Shown here piece after piece: positions 57,518 through 64,000 of a stretch of DNA of 64,000 nucleotides. How positions within the stretch are numbered: position 1 is the stretch's first letter; the number at the start of each line of letters is the position of its first letter. A model generated the notes under the pieces. The model was not told where the DNA came from. It worked only from the letters and a program-made list of their open reading frames with translations, and did not search any database. This stretch comes from Lachnospiraceae bacterium (GTDB taxonomy: Bacteria > Bacillota > Clostridia > Lachnospirales > Lachnospiraceae): the NCBI GenBank assembly GCA_022510685.1, contig JAFLTA010000005.1, forward strand, positions 1 to 64,000, written 5' to 3'. Made by a program: the position numbers and the translations under genes.

Positions 57518-57521
57518 AATG

Positions 57522-57773
57522 AGTGAAAGACAATGAGGAAGAGGAGTACGGTTACGGCTGTTCACAGAGAGAGTGATTCACCGGCTGAAAGATCACTTGA
57601 ATTCATCCGCACCGGAAGGTAGCTTCGGAGTTATGTTTCTGAACGCAGCAGTCAGTAGGAGACATCGGGTCATCCCGTTAACGATGTGCGAGGTGGTATT
57701 TCTGCAGAGAAATGCTGCGATCAAAGGTGGTACCGCGTTTATTCGCCCTTTGCCGATTGGCAAAGGGCTTTTT
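57522..57773 (+). promoter_or_regulatory. T-box riboswitch, valine type, upstream of valS
   Basis: Senses uncharged tRNA-Val and lets transcription continue when valine charging is low. Landmarks are the AGAGAG bulge near 57566, the distal loop GGCTGAAAG (57583-57591), a GTA specifier at 57619-57621 set in GAAG-GTA-G, the T-box core AGGTGGTACCGCG (57725-57737) and a terminator, GCCCTTTGCC (57745-57754) with GGCAAAGGGC (57759-57768), then five T. GTA is a valine codon, which agrees with the gene downstream. The rest of this 320-base intergenic stretch is the T-box itself. Confidence 0.93.
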
Positions 57774-57806
57774 ACTTTTAAAATATAATATGAAAGGGAA
57801 AAAATT

Positions 57807-60452
57807 ATGGCAAAGGAATTGGAAAAAAATTATAATCCGGCAGATATTGAGCCGAGACTTTACAGCAGGTGGCAGGAAAAAAAATATTTTCATGCGGAGG
57901 TAAACCGTGATAAAAAACCATTTACCATCGTGATGCCGCCTCCTAATATTACCGGACAGCTTCATATGGGACATGCTTTGGATAATACTCTGCAGGACAT
58001 TCTCATTCGCTTTAAGAGAATGCAGGGATATGAGGCACTTTGGGTGCCGGGAACGGATCATGCTTCCATTGCCACTGAGGCAAAGGTAGTTGAAAAGCTG
58101 AAAGAAGAAGGTATATCAAAAGAGGATATAGGACGGGAAAAATTTCTGGAACATGTATGGGACTGGAAAAAGCAGTATGGTGGACGTATTGTAGAGCAGT
58201 TAAAGAAAATCGGCTCCTCCTGCGATTGGGACAGGGAGCGGTTTACTATGGATGAAGGATGCTCCAGAGCTGTGAGAGAAGTATTTGTAAAATTGTATAA
58301 CAAAGAGTTGATTTACCGTGGGGAGCGTATTATCAACTGGTGTCCCACATGCTTAACTTCCATTTCCGATGCAGAGGTGGAATATGAGGATCAGGCGGGA
58401 CATTTCTGGCATTTACGATACAAGACGACAGATGGAACGGGCTATATCGATTTGGCGACTACCCGTCCGGAAACATTGTTAGGTGATACGGCAGTAGCTG
58501 TAAATCCAAAGGACGAGCGTTACCGGGATATGGTGGGTAAGACGTTGGATCTGCCGTTGGTACATCGTCAGATTCCTATCGTTGCAGATGATTATGTAGA
58601 TATGGAATTTGGTACCGGTGTCGTTAAGATTACACCGGCACATGATCCAAACGATTTTGAGGTGGGACTTCGCCATCATCTGGAGGTTATCAATGTTCTT
58701 ACCGAGGATGCTAAAATCACTGAGGATTATCCGAAGTATGCAGGCATGGACCGCTATGAGGCACGTAAGGCTGTGGTAGCTGATTTGGAGGCTGAGGGAG
58801 CGCTCTTAAAGGTGGAGGATCACTCCCACAATGTAGGTACATGCTATCGCTGTGGAACGACAGTGGAGCCCCGGGTATCCAAGCAGTGGTTTGTCGCCAT
58901 GGAAAAACTGGCAAAACCTGCTATCGAAGCGGTAAAGAAAGAGGAGACAAAATTTGTTCCTAAGCATTTTGAAAAGACGTATTTCCACTGGCTGGAAAAT
59001 ATTCGTGACTGGTGCATATCCCGCCAGCTCTGGTGGGGGCATCAGATACCGGCATTTTATTGTGATGACTGTGGTGAGATGATTGTCACTTTAGATGCAC
59101 AATGCAGTTGTCCGAAATGCGGGAAACAGATGCGTCAGGATCCGGATACACTGGATACATGGTTTTCTTCTGCGCTGTGGCCTTTTTCCGTGCTGGGATG
59201 GCCGGAAAAAACAGAGGAAATGGATTATTTCTATCCCACCAGTACATTGGTTACGGGGTACGATATCATCCCGTTTTGGGTTATGAGAATGATGTTCTCC
59301 GGATTGGAGCATACCGGAGAAGTTCCTTTTGACACGGTGCTCATTCATGGTTTGGTGAGAGACAGTCTGGGGCGTAAGATGAGTAAATCCCTGGGCAATG
59401 GTATTGACCCGCTGGAGGTCATTGAGAAATATGGTGCGGATGCGTTGCGCTTTACTCTGGTAACTAACAATGCACCGGGAAACGATATGCGTTTCTATTG
59501 GGAGCGTGTGGAAGCCAGTCGTAACTTTGCCAATAAAGTATGGAATGCATCCCGTTTCATCATGATGCATCTGGGGGATAACGTCATTACTCAGCCGGCA
59601 GAGGAAGAGCTGGAAGTTATTGACAAGTGGATATTGTCTGCGGCAAATACAGTGGCATCGGAAATTACGGAAAATATGGAGAAATATGAGCTTGGTGTGG
59701 CTGTTCAGAAAATATATGATTTTGTATGGACGGAATTTTGTGACTGGTATATTGAGTTGGTAAAACCGAGGTTATTTGCCAAAGAGGAAAACCCGAAGTC
59801 TGCCAATGCGGCATTCTGGACACTGAAAACCGTATTGATTCAGGCGTTGAAATTATTGCACCCTTATATGCCGTTTATTACGGAGGAGATTTTCTGTACA
59901 TTACAGTCGGATGGTGAGTCCATTATGATATCCGAGTGGCCTGAGTACCGTGCAGACTGGGAGGATAAAGCAGCCGAGGAGAAAGCATCGTTGATGAAAA
60001 ATCTCATTCGCGGTATTCGTAATATCCGCAGCGAGATGAATGTGGCACCCTCAAGAAAAGCTGTGGTGTATCTGGTGGCAGATGATACGGAGACGGCAAA
60101 CTCTCTGACGAATCTGAAAGCGACATATCAGCATATGATTTCCGCATCGGAGGTCAATGTACAGATGGATAAATCCGGTATTGCAGACAATGCAGTATCT
60201 GTTGTGATCGATAAAGTAACAGCGTATATGCCGTTAGAGGAGTTGGTGGATTTCGATAAAGAAAAGGAACGCCTGACTAAAGAGAAAAAGAAATTGGAAG
60301 GCGAGTTGAAACGTGTCAATGGCATGTTAAATAATGAGAAGTTTATGAGTAAGGCTCCGGAAGCTAAAGTGGCAGAAGAAAGGGCAAAACTGGAAAAATA
60401 TACTGCCATGATGGCGAAAGTGGAGGAAGAATTGGCTGCCTTAAGTAAATGA
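57807..60452 (+). CDS. valS: Valyl-tRNA synthetase
   Basis: 881 residues; charges tRNA-Val. Class I motifs are HMGH in 'PNITGQLHMGHAL' and KMSKS at 524-528. The editing domain (about 190-340) has the 'TTRPETLLGDTAV' loop, and the C-terminal 65 residues are a Lys/Glu-rich coiled coil that grips the tRNA. AAAGGGAAAAA just before the ATG is the likely ribosome site. It is controlled by the T-box upstream. Confidence 0.97.
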   Translation: MAKELEKNYNPADIEPRLYSRWQEKKYFHAEVNRDKKPFTIVMPPPNITGQLHMGHALDNTLQDILIRFKRMQGYEALWVPGTDHASIATEAKVVEKLKEEGISKEDIGREKFLEHVWDWKKQYGGRIVEQLKKIGSSCDWDRERFTMDEGCSRAVREVFVKLYNKELIYRGERIINWCPTCLTSISDAEVEYEDQAGHFWHLRYKTTDGTGYIDLATTRPETLLGDTAVAVNPKDERYRDMVGKTLDLPLVHRQIPIVADDYVDMEFGTGVVKITPAHDPNDFEVGLRHHLEVINVLTEDAKITEDYPKYAGMDRYEARKAVVADLEAEGALLKVEDHSHNVGTCYRCGTTVEPRVSKQWFVAMEKLAKPAIEAVKKEETKFVPKHFEKTYFHWLENIRDWCISRQLWWGHQIPAFYCDDCGEMIVTLDAQCSCPKCGKQMRQDPDTLDTWFSSALWPFSVLGWPEKTEEMDYFYPTSTLVTGYDIIPFWVMRMMFSGLEHTGEVPFDTVLIHGLVRDSLGRKMSKSLGNGIDPLEVIEKYGADALRFTLVTNNAPGNDMRFYWERVEASRNFANKVWNASRFIMMHLGDNVITQPAEEELEVIDKWILSAANTVASEITENMEKYELGVAVQKIYDFVWTEFCDWYIELVKPRLFAKEENPKSANAAFWTLKTVLIQALKLLHPYMPFITEEIFCTLQSDGESIMISEWPEYRADWEDKAAEEKASLMKNLIRGIRNIRSEMNVAPSRKAVVYLVADDTETANSLTNLKATYQHMISASEVNVQMDKSGIADNAVSVVIDKVTAYMPLEELVDFDKEKERLTKEKKKLEGELKRVNGMLNNEKFMSKAPEAKVAEERAKLEKYTAMMAKVEEELAALSK

Positions 60453-60518
60453 TTATACAAAAGTATACAAAAAATATAGAGGGGATTCCTTGTATTATAT
60501 AGCTACTTATGATAAGAT

Positions 60519-60561
60519 AAAGAGGAAGTGCTGTACCATTTTCTGGCAGTACTTCCTCTTT
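60519..60561 (+). terminator. Terminator after valS
   Basis: AAAGAGGAAGT (60519-60529) pairs with ACTTCCTCTTT (60551-60561), with an inner CTG/CAG pair. It lacks a long T-run beyond the stem. Confidence 0.65.
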
Positions 60562-60658
60562 GGCATGATGGAAGCATTATGCCGGGATATCGGTTGGATT
60601 AGTACCGTTATCCATTGACACAAAAATAGACATTTATTCAGGGAAGGGAGGCATTTCA

Positions 60659-62059
60659 ATGGCAGAAGAGCAAATCATAAATAATAATGACGGGATTGAA
60701 ATTACTACTACGCAGGATGATATGGAAGCCTATCTGTTGTTAAGGCCTCGTGAGGGTGGATATACAGTCGGATTACTTAAGAGCCGCTTGAATGAAATGG
60801 GAATTACCACAGCTTGTATAATGGAATCTGTAATTACTGAGATGGTGGAAAAAGAACAGTATGGAACATCTGTGAAGGTTGCAGAGGGAATCCGTCCGTT
60901 TCAGGGAGTTGACGGTTGGTATGAGTATATGTTTAACACGGAAGTAAATGACAAACCGAAGATTTTGGCAGATGGTTCCGTGGATTATTCTCAATTTGGA
61001 GATATTGCTTCGGTAGAGGAAGGAGCAGTAGTTGCAGTATATCATCCGGCGGTAGAAGCTAAAGACGGTGTAAATTTGTATGGCGAGTTACTGGTCGCTT
61101 CCAAAGGCAGGAATCTGGCAAAGCTTTCGGGACGAGGTTTTTTCTGTCAAGAAGACGGATGTACATATGTGGCAAAATATGGTGGCAAAATAACCTATTA
61201 TGATGGGCACATTACGATTAATGAGGAAATGGTGGTAGAAGGCGATGTCTCGGTTGCTACGGGAGATATTGATTTTCGTCACGATGTGCGTGTCAAAGGA
61301 AATGTTTATGCCGGAGTCAGCATCATTTCTCAAAAAGGTTCTATTTTGGTTGACGGTTATGTGGAGGGAGCTAACTTACAGGCGCACAAAGATATTACCT
61401 TAAAGAACGGTATGCAGGGAAACGGCAGAGGAGTGATTAAGGCCGGAGGTAATGTCAGTGGTAAGTTTTTTGAGCAGTCCTCTGTAGAGGCAGGGGGCAA
61501 TGTCAATGCCAATTCGATTATGAACAGTCAGATTAAGGCAGGAGAAGATGTTACAGTATCCGGACGTTTTGGGATTATTATCGGAGGTACTACTTCTGCG
61601 GAACGTCAGATTCAGGCCACTATCATTGGAAATACGGCGGAGGTAGATACCAGGATTTACGCCGGGATTCCCGGGGACCTGATGGCTATGCTGAATCGTA
61701 ATGAGCATCAAAAACAGCAGACGGCGCAGGAAATAGATAAGATTTCACAGGGATTGAGTACGATAGATGAGATGTTAGAGAGCGGGGACAATCCGGACTT
61801 AATGCAAAAGAAGCGTATGTTGATGCGCAGTAAGATAGAAAAAGATTCTGCCCTCAGCGAGCTGGAAAAGCAAAATACTAAACTCGTAGAGCAGATGACA
61901 AAAGCAAATCAGGCAAAAGTTATCATTAACAAACTGGTGTATCCGGGAACGGAAATTACCGTAAACGGATTGAAAACCCAAGTGAAAGAGGAAGAAACGC
62001 ACATAGAATTTGCTCGCCGTAGTCAGGGTATCATTAAGTATCATATAGGTGAAGGTTGA
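60659..62059 (+). CDS. FapA-family (DUF342) protein
   Basis: 466 residues. The middle (about 165-340) is a right-handed beta-helix of repeated 'VKAGGDV'-like turns ('IKAGGNVSG', 'VEAGGNVNA', 'IKAGEDVTV'), the DUF342/FapA signature, followed by a coiled-coil segment (about 345-435, 'KRMLMRSKIEKDSALSELEK'). DUF342 proteins are tied to flagellar assembly or cell polarity in Vibrio and Shewanella and occur widely in Clostridia, where they are also linked to polymer or envelope functions. GGGAGG sits upstream of the ATG. Its neighbours, a small protein and a TPR protein, suggest a shared job. Confidence 0.85.
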   Translation: MAEEQIINNNDGIEITTTQDDMEAYLLLRPREGGYTVGLLKSRLNEMGITTACIMESVITEMVEKEQYGTSVKVAEGIRPFQGVDGWYEYMFNTEVNDKPKILADGSVDYSQFGDIASVEEGAVVAVYHPAVEAKDGVNLYGELLVASKGRNLAKLSGRGFFCQEDGCTYVAKYGGKITYYDGHITINEEMVVEGDVSVATGDIDFRHDVRVKGNVYAGVSIISQKGSILVDGYVEGANLQAHKDITLKNGMQGNGRGVIKAGGNVSGKFFEQSSVEAGGNVNANSIMNSQIKAGEDVTVSGRFGIIIGGTTSAERQIQATIIGNTAEVDTRIYAGIPGDLMAMLNRNEHQKQQTAQEIDKISQGLSTIDEMLESGDNPDLMQKKRMLMRSKIEKDSALSELEKQNTKLVEQMTKANQAKVIINKLVYPGTEITVNGLKTQVKEEETHIEFARRSQGIIKYHIGEG

Positions 62060-62113
62060 TGCCGTGTCGAGGAATGCGGACGATAGGAATTGATAGTGAG
62101 CAGGAGGTAGAGT

Positions 62114-62287
62114 ATGATTGATTTTGAGGCGGAATTGGAAAAGTTTCAGCCCAGTCTTGAAATTGAACGGGCAGAAGATGCCATATACGGAAACAATACC
62201 ACAGATGTGACGGATTTGTTGCAGACGATTCTTAGTGCAAACAGAGGAGAGGCAGACGCAACGAAGGAATGGGTGGAAGAGAAATGA
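62114..62287 (+). CDS. Small acidic protein, 57 aa, of unknown function
   Basis: A 57-codon gene with AGGAGG 8 nt before its ATG. It ends at TGA 62285-62287, overlapping the ATG of the next gene as ATGA, so translation of both is coupled. The product is acidic, rich in Glu and Asp, with a predicted helix at the start ('DFEAELEKFQPSLEIE') and 'WVEE' near the end. No domain is recognised. The strong ribosome site and overlap make it a real gene; it may bind the TPR protein it precedes. Confidence 0.75.
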   Translation: MIDFEAELEKFQPSLEIERAEDAIYGNNTTDVTDLLQTILSANRGEADATKEWVEEK

Positions 62288-63732
62288 ATTGTCCAAGATG
62301 TAGTGCGGCAGTAGCCTTTATGAAAAAACGGTGTGATAACTGCGGACAGGATTTGCGCAGTTACCGAAGAACCGTAAGTATGTCCAATAGTTATTATAAT
62401 ATGGCACTCAGTCAGGCGAAAGTCAGGGATTTATCAGGAGCGATTCATTCTTTGAAGCAAAGCCTGCAGTTCAATAAACTGAATACCAGTGCGAGAAATT
62501 TATTGGGACTGATTTACTATGAGGAAGGTGAGATTGTTGCCGCACTTAGTGAATGGGTTCTCAGTAAGCATTTTCAAGAAAAAGACAATGATGCGGACGA
62601 CTATATCCGGGAGGTGCAGTCAAATCCAAGTCAGTTGGATATGTACAATCAGACTATTAAGAAATACAATGCTGCATTATCCTCTGCGCGACATGGGGAT
62701 GAGGATATGGCAATTATCCAGCTCAAAAAGGTGGTTAATCTCAATCCCAAATTTATTCGTGCGAATCAGTTGTTAGCATTGTTATATATGAAGACGGGAC
62801 GCAGAGATAACCGCGCCAGAGCGTACCGGTTGATGCGCTCGGTTATCAAGGTTGATGTGACCAATACAACGACCTTGCGATACCTCAAAGAGTTGTCGGA
62901 TATGAGGAGTAAATCAGATCCGACAGTTAAGGCGGTGAAAGAGGAGCAGGATAATGCCCGCAAGGCATCCACGCTGCCCGATGTGGAAATGGATGCATAT
63001 AAAACGATTACACCTTACAAGGAGGAACGTCCATCGGTGCTTCCTCTTGTCAATGTTATGATAGGTATCATCATTGGACTTGCGGTGATGTACTTTTTGA
63101 TTATCCCTCATATGCGTGCCAATCTGGCATCGAATGCCAACGAGAATTTCAAACAGTACAGTGAAAACCAGGCGGCTAGCGACAGCGACGTTTCTACCTT
63201 GAAAAATCAGAATCAATCTTTACAAAAAGAAGTAAAAGAGTTAGAGGATAAGATTAAGGATTTACAGGGTGGGGATCCCAGTCAGGTGTCTACGATTCAG
63301 GATGTGTATGACACTCTGCTGGACGCGTATAGTGATTATCAAAATGGGGAAAAGCTTGAGGCGGCTGAAAAGTTAGTGAAAATCAATGTTGATAGGCTGA
63401 CTTCGGATACTTCCAAAAAGTTTTTTGAGACTATCCAAAAAGAGACATATCCCGATGCCACGCAGAAATATTTTGAGAATGGTCGAGATGCCTACAACGG
63501 GGAAGGCGAATATTCGGGTCACAGGGATTACGATACGGCGATAGAACTGTTAAATAAATCTCTGTCGTTTGATAAAGACAATACCGACGCTATTTACTTT
63601 TTGGGACGTTGCTATCAGCAGACCTCTGATGCAGAGAAGGCAAAAACGTATTACAACCAGATTATAGAGGATTATCCGGATTCCGCTCGTGTAGCTGAAG
63701 CGAACCGCAGATTACGGGAGTTGGGTCAATAA
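62284..63732 (+). CDS. Zinc-ribbon and TPR membrane protein
   Basis: 482 residues. A zinc ribbon opens the protein ('CPRC' and 'CDNC' at 3-6 and 17-20), then TPR repeats (about 30-200), a single membrane segment (about 255-277), a coiled coil ('LKNQNQSLQKEVKELEDKIKD' region) and more TPR repeats outside ('YDTAIELLNKSLSFDKDNTDAI'). The start at 62284 overlaps the preceding stop; the frame is open a few codons upstream. The fold suggests a scaffold linking cytoplasm and envelope. No family name can be given. Confidence 0.7.
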   Translation: MNCPRCSAAVAFMKKRCDNCGQDLRSYRRTVSMSNSYYNMALSQAKVRDLSGAIHSLKQSLQFNKLNTSARNLLGLIYYEEGEIVAALSEWVLSKHFQEKDNDADDYIREVQSNPSQLDMYNQTIKKYNAALSSARHGDEDMAIIQLKKVVNLNPKFIRANQLLALLYMKTGRRDNRARAYRLMRSVIKVDVTNTTTLRYLKELSDMRSKSDPTVKAVKEEQDNARKASTLPDVEMDAYKTITPYKEERPSVLPLVNVMIGIIIGLAVMYFLIIPHMRANLASNANENFKQYSENQAASDSDVSTLKNQNQSLQKEVKELEDKIKDLQGGDPSQVSTIQDVYDTLLDAYSDYQNGEKLEAAEKLVKINVDRLTSDTSKKFFETIQKETYPDATQKYFENGRDAYNGEGEYSGHRDYDTAIELLNKSLSFDKDNTDAIYFLGRCYQQTSDAEKAKTYYNQIIEDYPDSARVAEANRRLRELGQ

Positions 63733-63773
63733 TTACCTATAAAAACGAACCATATGGACGATAAAATGACAGG

Positions 63774-63835
63774 ACCCCTGTCAGAGAATACCAAAGAACG
63801 TATTACTCTGGCAGGGGTTTTGTTATTTTTTTTTT
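63774..63835 (+). terminator. Hairpin and T-run directly before the spoIIAA ribosome site
   Basis: ACCCCTG (63774-63780) pairs with CAGGGGT (63812-63818); inner pairs (CAGAG with CTCTG, ATAC with GTAT) extend it. It is followed by a long T-run to 63835. The T-run touches AGGAGG at 63836-63841, leaving no room for a promoter downstream. Confidence 0.85.
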
Positions 63836-63847
63836 AGGAGGTAAACC

Positions 63848-64000
63848 ATGATTAAGGAAATGGAACATGTACATTATGAACTACAGGGACAATGTCTCAT
63901 TATTTATGTGACGGAGGAGTTAGACCATCATGTGGTGAAGGAGCTTCGAGTAAGGTCGGACAAGCTGATTCAAGCCGGGAATGTAAAACATATTATTTTC
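63848..64000 (+). CDS. spoIIAA: Anti-sigma factor antagonist SpoIIAA, N-terminal part
   Basis: The window holds 51 codons before it ends. AGGAGG (63836-63841) is 6 nt upstream of the ATG. The protein begins with strands 'YELQGQCLIIYVTEELDHH' and continues to 'AGNVKHIIF', the STAS fold that in SpoIIAA is followed by the phosphorylated Ser motif (beyond the edge). SpoIIAA releases sigma-F from SpoIIAB in the forespore. I infer that spoIIAB and sigF follow. The STAS fold also occurs in RsbV-type proteins, so the name rests partly on length and context. Confidence 0.75.
   Translation, partial: MIKEMEHVHYELQGQCLIIYVTEELDHHVVKELRVRSDKLIQAGNVKHIIF

Noticed and set aside
63771-63789. Sigma-H promoter (AGGA ... 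GAAT) before spoIIAA
   Set aside because: Both half-sites occur, but the spacing is far below the usual 11-14 nt and they lie within the terminator stem.

Overview
The window looks like chromosomal DNA from a motile, spore-forming member of the Clostridia, most likely Lachnospiraceae. The evidence is gene content and order: a Bacillus-like mbl-flhO-flhP flagellar block, comFC-yvyF, CheX/CheY-type chemotaxis proteins, a Firmicutes-type type II fatty acid synthesis operon, a valine T-box in front of valS, a fused SecDF, and the start of spoIIAA at the right edge. SD sequences are strong (AGGAGG) and several promoters are near-consensus sigma-A. No tRNA, rRNA, CRISPR array or insertion sequence was found.

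Layout. 1-5.1 kb: a beta-galactosidase gene, an unknown protein, and a convergent Rpn-type PD-(D/E)XK nuclease. 5.5-9.6 kb: a four-gene operon of a nicotinamidase-like cysteine hydrolase, a vWA protein, a PP2C phosphatase and an unusual protein kinase. The last three form a TerY-P triad (compare E. coli YegL/YegK/YegI). The promoter carries repeated copies of an 11-bp palindrome. 9.6-11.3 kb: a probable structured small RNA with its own promoter, then a stand-alone TrpB2. 11.3-16.6 kb: a secreted NlpC/P60-like protein, MoxR-DUF58-membrane protein, and endonuclease III. 16.5-21.7 kb (minus strand): a LacI-type sensor fused to a diguanylate cyclase, a CgeB/DUF3880-type glycosyltransferase and an M29 aminopeptidase. 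22-33.5 kb: uvrA, an HD nucleotidase, fba, a DUF1700-like protein, tgt, yajC, a PHP phosphoesterase, a TIGR04086-type protein, a polysaccharide deacetylase and secDF. 33.5-37.7 kb: prmA, recJ and two unknown proteins.

37.9-45.6 kb carries mbl, two rod proteins (flhO, flhP), a FlgJ-type rod-binding protein, recD2, comFC, yvyF, a CheX-like protein and a CheY. 45.7-54.4 kb is the fatty acid operon fabH-acpP-fabD-fabG-fabF-accB-fabZ-accC-accD-accA; it has all the elongation and acetyl-CoA carboxylase genes but no enoyl-ACP reductase. 54.4-60.5 kb: a CvfB-like S1 protein, ridA, an SH3/NlpC-P60 wall hydrolase with a Ser/Arg repeat, and T-box-valS. 60.6 kb to the end: a FapA-family protein, a 57-residue protein, a zinc-ribbon/TPR membrane protein and the first 51 codons of spoIIAA.

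The strongest candidates for something new are the nicotinamidase plus TerY-P operon with its palindrome array, and the RNA of about 160 nt at 9667-9831. All functional calls come from reading motifs by eye; no database search was run.
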